19,644 nucleotides of DNA, from positions 1 to 19,644 of the forward strand of contig JAZOMF010000055.1 of the NCBI GenBank assembly GCA_045653805.1, given 5' to 3'. This stretch comes from SVTX01 sp045653805. Its GTDB lineage: Bacteria; Bacillota; Clostridia; Oscillospirales; CAG-272. Positions within the stretch are counted from its first letter, which is position 1; every line of letters begins with the position of its first letter. Positions 12,293 through 18,781 of the stretch are shown piece after piece. Under the pieces are notes generated by a model. It saw nothing but the letters and a program-made list of their open reading frames with translations. It was not told the DNA's origin and did no database searches. The translations under genes and the position numbers were made by a program.

Positions 12293-14542
12293 TTAAAGCA
12301 ATCTTTGCTTCAAGCAAGTATATCTCATACCTGTATGTGCATTTGATACCATGGTTTTAGCTATATCTGCTCTGCCGACGAGAATTACCATTCTTTGCGC
12401 TCTTGTTACGGCGGTATAGAAAAGGTTTTTAGTCAGCAGCATACTGGGCGCGCTGTAAAGCGGGATAATAACGATGGGATATTCGCATCCTTGACTCTTG
12501 TGAACGGTGATGGCATAGGCGTGTTCAAGCTCTTCAAGAGAAGAAAACTCGTATGTCACATGGCGGTCGTCAAACACTATCTCCATGCACTCGTTGAGGT
12601 TATCAATTCTTAAAATCGTGCCTATATCTCCGTTAAAGATGCCCATTCCGGTGCTATCGTCCTCGCGGCACCACTCGATCTCGTAATTATTCTTGATCTG
12701 CATTACCTTGTCGCCCTCACGGAAGACGCGCTCGCGGTGCTTATATTCCCTCTTCTTTGTAGATGTGGGATTGAGGGCGGACTGTATCATCACATTCAGG
12801 TTTTCAGTGCCTGCATCACCCTTTCGGGAGGGAGAAATGACCTGAATGTTATTTACCGTATCCGCTCCATAGGTTCGGGGCAGACGGTTTTTGTAAAGGT
12901 CGGTTACGGTAAAGGCGATATCCTCGTCGCTATTACGAGGCAGAAAGAAGAAATCGTTGTCCTTTACGTCAAGTCGGGGCAAATCGCCCTTATTTATCAT
13001 GTGAGCGTTGGTAACGATAAGGGATTGTTGCGCTTGACGGAATATCTCATCAAGGCGAATAGTTGTAAATCTGCCACATTCAAGCAGATCGTGAAGCACG
13101 TTGCCTGCTCCCACACTGGGAAGCTGGTCGGCGTCACCGATGAGAATAACTCTCGCTCCGGGTTTGATGGCGCGAAGCAGAGATGACATCAAAATATTGT
13201 CTATCATCGAGGACTCGTCTATGATTATAACGTTTTCCTCAAGCAGATCGTTTTCATTCTTGCGGAAACCGGGACGGTCGGAGTCATCGGTGGCGTATTC
13301 AAATTCAAGAAGACGGTGGATAGTTTTTGCCTCTTGGCTGGTAGACTCGGAAAGTCTCTTCGCCGCGCGACCCGTAGGTGCAGCCAAGGCAACCTTCATA
13401 TCCATACTGTTGAAAATGTCGATAAGAGCCTTGACTATTGTGGTCTTACCCGTACCGGGACCACCCGTCAATAGCATAACGCCGCTTTCAAGCGCGCCGA
13501 TTATTGCTTTTTTCTGCATAAACGCGTAGGTGAATCCGTTCTTGCGCTCTTCTCTTTCGATAAAGAAGTTGGCATCCGATACGTCTACCGAAGGGCAAAC
13601 TCTATTGAGAAGATCAAGCTTTTCAGCAATATAGCACTCGCAATCATATGCGAATTTATCATAAAGATACACCACGTTGTCGAAAAGCGAATATCTCAGC
13701 TTGCCTGACATCAGCATATCATCGATGATTTCATTTATTCTTTCAGCGCTTGCCCCCAAAAGCTGAGCGGATGCCTGAGCAAGCTTTTCACGGGGCAGAC
13801 AGACGTGGCCGTTTTGCGCCGCATTGTATTTCAGCACATGGGCAACACCGCTTACAAGTCGGGGATAAGAATCTCTTTCAATCCCCAGTTTCATCGCCAT
13901 ACTGTCAGCACGGTCAAAACCGATGCCGTCTATCTCCTCGCAAAGGCGGTAGGGGTTGTTTTTGGCGATATCGATGGATGCCGAGCCCCATCTTTTATAT
14001 ATCTTCACCGTGGTGGTCGCGCCGAAATAGTCTCTGAAAAATAGCATTGCGGTGCGGATTCCTGCCTTGGCATTGAAGTCCTCGCAGATCTGCTTTGCCT
14101 TTTTCAGGCTGATTCCGGGAATATCCGAGAGCCAATCGGGATGATTTTCAAGCACATCCAGCGTATTGTCGCCAAATTCTTCAACGATTTTTAGAGCGGT
14201 CTTTTTGCCGATTCCCTTAACCGCGCCCGAGGAGAGATAGCGCAATATTGCGCTGGCATTGGCGGGCATATATCTTTCGTATTGAGCTACTACAAACTGC
14301 CTGCCGTATTTTGGGTTATGCTTCCACTCGCCCCAGACGATAAGTGAGTCGCCCTCGCTTATGTAGGGCATAATACCCGTTATGGTTATGAGGTCATCGT
14401 CATCGGTGCCGAGATCACAGACCATATAACCGTTTTCTTCGTTAGCATAGATGACCTGCTCAACGCTGCCCGATAGCTTGATAAGCTTTTCGTTTTCTTC
14501 GGCTATGACGTCGCCAAAGAGATTTCTGTTCCCCTCGCCCAT
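12293..14542 (-). CDS. recD2: ATP-dependent RecD2-type DNA helicase
   Basis: 5'-3' superfamily 1B helicase acting in DNA repair independently of RecBC, the usual RecD form in Firmicutes. The 749-residue product has the RecD2 layout: an N-terminal OB-like domain, helix-hairpin-helix repeats (AVKGIGKKTALKI and LSDIPGISLKKAKQI, about residues 105-165), Walker A LLTGGPGTGKTT (about 356-367), Walker B VIIIDESSMID (about 435-445), and the late motifs VMQIKNNYE and AITVHKSQG. The start is ATG 14540-14542, with AGGAGG six bases upstream; a TTG seven codons earlier is less likely. It follows the small membrane protein gene by 44 bases, probably in one transcript. Confidence 0.95.
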   Translation of the reverse strand: MGEGNRNLFGDVIAEENEKLIKLSGSVEQVIYANEENGYMVCDLGTDDDDLITITGIMPYISEGDSLIVWGEWKHNPKYGRQFVVAQYERYMPANASAILRYLSSGAVKGIGKKTALKIVEEFGDNTLDVLENHPDWLSDIPGISLKKAKQICEDFNAKAGIRTAMLFFRDYFGATTTVKIYKRWGSASIDIAKNNPYRLCEEIDGIGFDRADSMAMKLGIERDSYPRLVSGVAHVLKYNAAQNGHVCLPREKLAQASAQLLGASAERINEIIDDMLMSGKLRYSLFDNVVYLYDKFAYDCECYIAEKLDLLNRVCPSVDVSDANFFIEREERKNGFTYAFMQKKAIIGALESGVMLLTGGPGTGKTTIVKALIDIFNSMDMKVALAAPTGRAAKRLSESTSQEAKTIHRLLEFEYATDDSDRPGFRKNENDLLEENVIIIDESSMIDNILMSSLLRAIKPGARVILIGDADQLPSVGAGNVLHDLLECGRFTTIRLDEIFRQAQQSLIVTNAHMINKGDLPRLDVKDNDFFFLPRNSDEDIAFTVTDLYKNRLPRTYGADTVNNIQVISPSRKGDAGTENLNVMIQSALNPTSTKKREYKHRERVFREGDKVMQIKNNYEIEWCREDDSTGMGIFNGDIGTILRIDNLNECMEIVFDDRHVTYEFSSLEELEHAYAITVHKSQGCEYPIVIIPLYSAPSMLLTKNLFYTAVTRAQRMVILVGRADIAKTMVSNAHTGMRYTCLKQRLL

Positions 14543-14586
14543 ACGAGACCTCCTTTTTGTCAAATTTAATTAAGTAGACCCACTTA

Positions 14587-14910
14587 TTATAAATCAAGTG
14601 GTCTGATAAGATAAAATTCCGCTCCAAAGCAATCGACAAGCTCTTTTGTTAGGGCTTTTTCGCTATCGCTGCATTCATTCCAAATGTCCGGCGGTATAAA
14701 TACCGAGATCCGTCGTCTTCGCGTAGCGAATAGCGCGCCCGAAGCATCTTGAAGCAGCAGATCAAGATCGTAAAGCTGAATTTTTTCTTCGATTATCACT
14801 GCCGCGGAAATGTGTCGGCTTGTGAATATCAGCGACGCTATGGTTTTGAGGCAAAAGCATAAGCCCATTACCGATAGCGCCGCTATAATGATTTGAAGTA
14901 AAATATCCAT
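14587..14910 (-). CDS. Hypothetical small membrane-anchored protein
   Basis: I do not recognise this 107-residue protein. Residues 3-30 are a hydrophobic segment (LLQIIIAALSVMGLCFCLK), probably one N-terminal membrane helix. The rest is a small soluble domain of mixed strands and helices containing AVIIEEKIQLYDLDLLLQDA and RRRRISVFIPPD. It has no cysteine motif or catalytic signature. ATG at 14908-14910 has GGGAG five bases upstream, so translation looks real. Weak promoter-like elements (TTGCAT, then TATTTAT) precede it. Gene order suggests co-expression with recD2, but nothing in the sequence shows a shared task. Confidence 0.75.
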   Translation of the reverse strand: MDILLQIIIAALSVMGLCFCLKTIASLIFTSRHISAAVIIEEKIQLYDLDLLLQDASGALFATRRRRISVFIPPDIWNECSDSEKALTKELVDCFGAEFYLIRPLDL

Positions 14911-14990
14911 AATTGCTCCCTTATAAATATGGTTTTATAAAGGGTATGCAATATGTTTTTGTTTTGCCACTGCATACGCAAAGCATATCT

Positions 14991-15206
14991 TAAATCGTTT
15001 GTCCGCTTTTTTCTTTGGCACAAGAGGCGCAAATGAAAACTCACTTCGCTGCGCTCAGCTGCAACTCGCTTCGCGATTTGCGCTTGGCAAAAAAGAAACG
15101 CCGAGGCTATGTTTGGCCGCGTGCGCGCGGCGACCAACGATACGCGCGTGGATGGGCGGGTGCTTTTTTGAAAAAAGCAACGCAAAAACTTTTAATAGGC
15201 TTCGCC
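14991..15206 (+). repeat. Modular hairpin repeat, copy 3
   Basis: Same ordered blocks as copy 1a (minus strand), from AAATCG and CCGCTTTTTTCTTTGGCA to CGCGTGCGCGCGGCGACCAACG, TGGATGGGCGGG, TTTTTTGAAAAAAGC, AAAACTTTT and TAGGCTTCGCC. It carries an extra hairpin-rich insert (about 15036-15085) that copy 1a lacks. It ends 18 bases from the metK stop and accounts for most of the gap 14911-15223. The remaining 14911-14990 holds only the weak promoter of the small membrane protein gene. Confidence 0.8.
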
Positions 15207-15223
15207 ACTAAGTGGTGAAGAAA

Positions 15224-16405
15224 TTATAAGCATTTAGCTCTGAGCTTTTCAGCGAGGTCGCGCTTTTCCCAAGCTACGTCGAGGTCTTCTCTACCCATGT
15301 GACCGTAAGCTGCGAGATCGCAGTAGATGGGCTTGCGGAGGTCGAAATCACGGATAATAGCCGCGGGACGGAGGTCAACAAGCTCGGTAACTGCCGCGCT
15401 GATCTTTGCCTCGTCAACGATAGCGGTGCCGAAGGTGTCGATCATAACCGAAACGGGGCGAGCAACTCCGATAGCGTAAGCAACCTGAACCTCGCACTTC
15501 TTTGCAAGTCCTGCCGCAACTACGTTCTTTGCGATGTAACGAGCCGCATAGCAAGCGGAACGGTCAACCTTTGTGGGGTCCTTTCCGGAGAATGCACCGC
15601 CCCCGTGACGAGCATATCCGCCGTAGGTACCAACGATGATCTTTCTTCCGGTAAGACCGGTGTCACCTGCAGGGCCGCCGATAACGAATCTGCCGGTGGG
15701 GTTAACGTATATCTTGGTCTCGTCATCCATTAACTTTGCGGGAACGATAGGATCGATAACGTTCTTGATGATGTCAGCTCTGATCTGCTCAAGAGTTACA
15801 GCCTCGCTGTGCTGGGAGGAGATAACGATAGTATCAACTCTTACGGGAACGTCGTCGTGATACTCAACGGTAACCTGAGTCTTTCCGTCGGGACGGAGAT
15901 AGTCAAGTTTTCCGTTCTTTCTCACTGCGGTAAGCTGGCGAGCCAGCTTGTTAGCGAGGGAAATGGGGAGGGGCATAAGCTCGGGAGTTTCGTCACAAGC
16001 GTAGCCAAACATAAGACCCTGGTCACCTGCACCGGTATCAAGACCGTCGGTGTCGGTACCCTCTTTTGCTTCGAAGGACTTGTCAACACCCATTGCAATG
16101 TCGGGGGACTGCTCGTGAATAGAGCTGATAACTGCGCAAGAGTCGCAGTCAAAGCCAAACTTTGCTCTGGTGTAGCCGATCTCACGAACAGTTTCTCTTA
16201 CGATAGACTGAATATCAACGTAAGCCTCGGTGGTGATCTCACCCATTACAGAAACAAGACCGGTTGTGCAGAATGTTTCGCACGCAACACGGGAGTTGGG
16301 GTCTTGACGAAGCATCTCGTCAAGGATAGCATCGGAAATCTTGTCGGAAATTTTGTCGGGATGTCCTTCGGTTACGGACTCGGACGTAAACAGTACTTTT
16401 TTCAT
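15224..16405 (-). CDS. metK: S-adenosylmethionine synthetase
   Basis: Makes S-adenosylmethionine from methionine and ATP in the cytosol. The 393-residue product is full length. Hallmarks are LFTSESVTEGHPDKISDKISD (about residues 4-24; ATP and magnesium ligands), the hexapeptide region GAGDQGLMFGYA (about 126-137), the second signature GGGAFSGKDPTKVDRSA (about 268-284), and a conserved C-terminus with AYGHMGRED. ATG at 16403-16405 has GAGG upstream. A SAM-I riboswitch with a terminator sits between its promoter and the gene, so high SAM should stop transcription. The copy 3 repeat lies directly behind it. Confidence 0.98.
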   Translation of the reverse strand: MKKVLFTSESVTEGHPDKISDKISDAILDEMLRQDPNSRVACETFCTTGLVSVMGEITTEAYVDIQSIVRETVREIGYTRAKFGFDCDSCAVISSIHEQSPDIAMGVDKSFEAKEGTDTDGLDTGAGDQGLMFGYACDETPELMPLPISLANKLARQLTAVRKNGKLDYLRPDGKTQVTVEYHDDVPVRVDTIVISSQHSEAVTLEQIRADIIKNVIDPIVPAKLMDDETKIYVNPTGRFVIGGPAGDTGLTGRKIIVGTYGGYARHGGGAFSGKDPTKVDRSACYAARYIAKNVVAAGLAKKCEVQVAYAIGVARPVSVMIDTFGTAIVDEAKISAAVTELVDLRPAAIIRDFDLRKPIYCDLAAYGHMGREDLDVAWEKRDLAEKLRAKCL

Positions 16406-16444
16406 TTTCTTTACCTCTTTATGTATCTTTTATTTTTAAACATT

Positions 16445-16480
16445 AAAAAAACTCTGCTTGCAGAAAGACAAGCAGAGTTA
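16445..16480 (-). terminator. Riboswitch-controlled terminator of metK
   Basis: AACTCTGCTTG and CAAGCAGAGTT pair (16469-16479 with 16450-16460), followed by a T-run. The 8-mer CAAGCAGA of its 3' arm also occurs in the aptamer, which allows a competing antiterminator. Confidence 0.92.
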
Positions 16481-16497
16481 TACACTCCGAAATTTGC

Positions 16498-16580
16498 CTT
16501 ATCTGCTTGGAATTGGCACCTTTCCTATCGGTAGGTTGCCGTGGTTTCATAGAGCCTGTCTCTCCACCACTCTTGATAAG
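16498..16580 (-). promoter_or_regulatory. SAM-I (S-box) riboswitch aptamer
   Basis: On the minus strand the P1 arms CTTATCA and AGATAAG enclose the S-box core: AGAGTGGTGGAGAGAC, GGCTCTATGAAACCACGGCAACC, then AAGGTGCCAATTCC. These are the conserved kink-turn and SAM-pocket segments of class I. Binding of SAM should stabilise P1 and free the terminator downstream. Confidence 0.96.
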
Positions 16581-16600
16581 AATTATTTAATTGCAGAGAT

Positions 16601-16629
16601 ATTTTATCATAAAATTTGAAAATTGTCAA
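16601..16629 (-). promoter_or_regulatory. Sigma-A promoter of metK
   Basis: Minus strand TTGACA (16624-16629), 17-base spacer, TAAAAT (16601-16606). It starts just ahead of the riboswitch. No convincing terminator for popT is visible between its stop and this promoter. Confidence 0.82.
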
Positions 16630-16685
16630 TAGGGGATGAGCCTATTTGAAAAATTTTCTTTGTTTCGCTCACCTGTTTAACTGTT

Positions 16686-17555
16686 TTACGCATCATCCGG
16701 CTTTATTTTATTGCAAAGCAGTGAGAATAAGAAGGATGCCCCCGCTCCACCGATGATACAGCCAATGAAAATGGGAATGTTTGCTCCGGAAAATGACTCT
16801 ATAATGCTCGCACTCCCATCCTCGGTCACAGTTATGAGCATTGCCGTGGTGGCAAGCACGAAGCCCATTACCGAATGCGAGGCTATCGAATAGATCTTTT
16901 CAAACGCCGCCTTCATAGCCTTTGCAAGCAACAAAAGGGTTGCAAGCATTGCGATGCCAAGAGGAATTACAACGGCGAAGTCAAAGCTCTTGATACCTGC
17001 CGACATGGGCCCGTAAATTCCAAAGAAAAGCAGAAGAGTGGAGGAGCTGAAGCCGGGAATTATAAAGCTGAGTCCCCAAACCACGCCGCATATGGCGTAT
17101 CCGAGAATATTCTGAGGGATGGAGATAGACCAAATATGCTCGCAGCAGTAGAAAAGAGCAGTGATTGCAACGTAGCTTACGCAAAAAGCGAGGATTGAAT
17201 AGCCGTTTCTTCCCTTTTTGCCGCTATCTTTCCAAAGCTCGGGCAGAGTCCCCAAGATGAGACCGATAAATACGCAAAGCACAAGGGGGGTGTTCCATCG
17301 AAGCAATGCCTCGGCAATCCCTGCAAATCCCACAAAGCCGATGCCGCCACCAATTCCGACGAATATCAGCATAAGCCAATGCTTTTTGATTCCTTTTATG
17401 GGGTCGGTCAAAATTTCAAGCACCTGATCGTATATTCCAAAGACGTAGCAAAGCGTTCCACCGCTAACACCGGGCAAAATCGCGCCGATTCCCACTACAA
17501 AGCCTTGAACTACCCAAAGCAAAGCTTGAAGAATGAAGTTTTTCTTTTTGTTCAT
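16686..17555 (-). CDS. popT: DUF368 family membrane protein (PopT-type undecaprenyl phosphate transporter)
   Basis: DUF368 proteins have been shown in other bacteria to return undecaprenyl phosphate across the membrane for reuse in wall synthesis. The 289-residue product is strongly hydrophobic, with about eight membrane segments. It has the two family signature repeats: AILPGVSGGTLCYVFGIYD (about residues 26-44) and FIIPGFSSSTLLLFFGIYG in the second half, an internal duplication. ATG at 17553-17555 follows a weak AAGGA. It has its own promoter, and metK follows with a separate one. The function is inferred from the family only. Confidence 0.88.
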   Translation of the reverse strand: MNKKKNFILQALLWVVQGFVVGIGAILPGVSGGTLCYVFGIYDQVLEILTDPIKGIKKHWLMLIFVGIGGGIGFVGFAGIAEALLRWNTPLVLCVFIGLILGTLPELWKDSGKKGRNGYSILAFCVSYVAITALFYCCEHIWSISIPQNILGYAICGVVWGLSFIIPGFSSSTLLLFFGIYGPMSAGIKSFDFAVVIPLGIAMLATLLLLAKAMKAAFEKIYSIASHSVMGFVLATTAMLITVTEDGSASIIESFSGANIPIFIGCIIGGAGASFLFSLLCNKIKPDDA

Positions 17556-17588
17556 TTTAAATGTTCCTTACAACTAATGTTTAAATTA

Positions 17589-17617
17589 ATTATATCCTAA
17601 TTCAAAGCAAAAATCAA
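17589..17617 (-). promoter_or_regulatory. Sigma-A promoter of popT
   Basis: Minus strand TTGATT (17612-17617), 17-base spacer, TATAAT (17589-17594). An AT-rich inverted repeat (17609-17634) overlaps the -35 box. Confidence 0.78.
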
Positions 17618-17640
17618 TATTATCATTGATTTTTGTGGAT

Positions 17641-17677
17641 AAAAACATCCCAAACTTAAAATTAGCCTGGGATGTTT
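17641..17677 (-). terminator. Terminator of ribU
   Basis: AAACATCCCA and TGGGATGTTT (17643-17652 with 17668-17677) pair, followed on the minus strand by TTTTTATCC. Confidence 0.85.
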
Positions 17678-17684
17678 CGAGAGT

Positions 17685-18311
17685 TTATTTTTTAACTCCT
17701 TTTATTATAGGAGAAATTCTCTTATATATTAAGAATGTTATTATTGTTACCAATGCGCCCTTTAAAAAGGTGAAAGGAACGTTAAATATTAACAAACATG
17801 TAAACAAAGGGGGAGCTCCGGGAATCAAATTAACGATTCCGGGGAAAATTTCCGCATACATACCTATTATTGCATCAATGGGCAAAAATTTTTCATACAC
17901 GGGATACATTACGAAATAGTTTGATGCCAAGCTAACGCACGCCATGGTTGCAGCACCGGCCAAAGCCGAAAGCAATGCAGCCAAACGGTTTTTCTTGAAT
18001 TTATAGATCAAACCTGCGGGCAAAACGAAACAACAGCCCAAAATGAAGTTTGAAAGCTCACCAACACCACCCGTTGTGGTCATTGGCAGGTTGACAAGAT
18101 TTTTGATCAAGCATACCGCCACTCCATAAATGGGCCCCATGCTGAACGAGGCGATAAGAGCAGGCAATTCGGAAAAATCCAGCTTGATAAATGACGGCAT
18201 AAAGGGTACGCTGAAGCTTATCATCATTAAAACGCTTGCAAGTGCGCCCAAAATTCCTGTGGTTGCGATATAACGAATGTTTAAAAATTTTTTATTATTG
18301 ATAGAACTCAT
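17685..18311 (-). CDS. ribU: Riboflavin ECF transporter substrate-binding subunit (RibU type)
   Basis: S-component that captures riboflavin and docks onto the shared energy-coupling module (EcfA/A'/T, not in this window). The 208-residue product has about six membrane helices and RibU-like blocks: LKLDFSELPALIASFSMGP type sequence (FIKLDFSELPALIA), VCLIKNLVNLP and GVGELSNFILGC. An FMN riboswitch in front of it supports riboflavin as the substrate. I start at ATG 18309-18311, with GAGGAG six bases upstream. The open frame extends 30 codons further, but that part lies in the terminator and leader and would be riboswitch RNA, not protein. Confidence 0.93.
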   Translation of the reverse strand: MSSINNKKFLNIRYIATTGILGALASVLMMISFSVPFMPSFIKLDFSELPALIASFSMGPIYGVAVCLIKNLVNLPMTTTGGVGELSNFILGCCFVLPAGLIYKFKKNRLAALLSALAGAATMACVSLASNYFVMYPVYEKFLPIDAIIGMYAEIFPGIVNLIPGAPPLFTCLLIFNVPFTFLKGALVTIITFLIYKRISPIIKGVKK

Positions 18312-18334
18312 AATTTTCTCCTCATATATCAGGG

Positions 18335-18370
18335 AGAAAAAGAAAATCCCCATTTGCAAAGCAAAAGGGG
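18335..18370 (-). terminator. Riboswitch-controlled terminator before ribU
   Basis: On the minus strand CCCC-T-TTTGC and GCAAA-T-GGGG (18348-18370) pair around TTT, followed by ATTTTCTTTTTC. It lies about ten bases before the ribU ribosome site, so FMN control is probably by premature termination. Confidence 0.8.
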
Positions 18371-18417
18371 GGCAAAATACAATGCGAGTATATAGACGCA
18401 TAATACTAAATGCAACT

Positions 18418-18564
18418 TTTTCTTTCTCATCCGGACTTTAATTGCGTAAGCAATTGAACCGTCGGTCAAGGATTTTCACCTTGTCGGCGCACAAAAGTGC
18501 GTTCATGGACTTAAGGCATTTAGCCTATCACCATCGGTATGGAATTACACCAATCCCCAAAAAT
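18418..18564 (-). promoter_or_regulatory. FMN riboswitch (RFN element)
   Basis: Conserved RFN segments appear in order on the minus strand: GGGGATTGGTGTAATTCC, ACCGATGGTGATAGGC, AGTCCATGAACGCAC, GCCGACAAGGTGAAAATCC, TTGACCGACGGT and AAAGTCCGGATGAGAAAG. Together they form the six-helix FMN aptamer. A variable arm CAATTGC/GCAATTG lies between the last two. It fills most of the gap between ribU and the tuf terminator. Confidence 0.96.
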
Positions 18565-18596
18565 AAATTTGATTTGTATTAATATTGTATTGTTTA

Positions 18597-18626
18597 AATG
18601 CCGCGGCGGTTATCCGCCGCGGCATT
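18597..18626 (-). terminator. Terminator behind tuf
   Basis: AATGCCGCGGCGG and CCGCCGCGGCATT (13 bp, very GC-rich) pair around TTAT. The T-run is short (TTTAAAC). It lies about 155 bases past the tuf stop, after the repeat at 18668-18778. Confidence 0.75.
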
Positions 18627-18667
18627 ATTTATAATTATATTAAGATATAGTTATAAATTATATTATC

Positions 18668-18778
18668 AACGAGAAATTTTGTGGTCCAAGGCGCACCGGA
18701 GAAAGTAAGGCGAAGACATAGTTACCTATGTCGAGCCGCTTTTGAGGAGCAACGAAGGAACGCGAAATTTATCTAAGA
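18668..18778. repeat. Structured repeat-like element directly behind tuf
   Basis: A GC-richer island in AT-rich DNA, bounded by the direct repeat GAAATTT (18673-18679 and 18764-18770). It contains the hairpin GACATAG-TTAC-CTATGTC (18715-18732) and the words GGTCCAAGGCGCACCGG and GAGGAGCAACGAAGG. It ends three bases from the tuf stop codon. Its composition and sharp edges suggest a dispersed intergenic repeat, but there is only one copy in this window, so the call rests on appearance. Confidence 0.5.
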
Positions 18779-18781
18779 TAA

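Noticed and set aside
15015..15218. Plus-strand frame in repeat copy 3
   Set aside because: Lies wholly within the repeat; composition is arginine/alanine rich, as expected from palindromic GC DNA.
15809..16534. Long plus-strand frame antisense to metK and its riboswitch
   Set aside because: Opposite strand of a certain gene and riboswitch, with no supporting signals.
16629..16647. Terminator for popT (AATAGG/CCTATT)
   Set aside because: Only a six-base stem without a T-run; it overlaps the metK -35 box.
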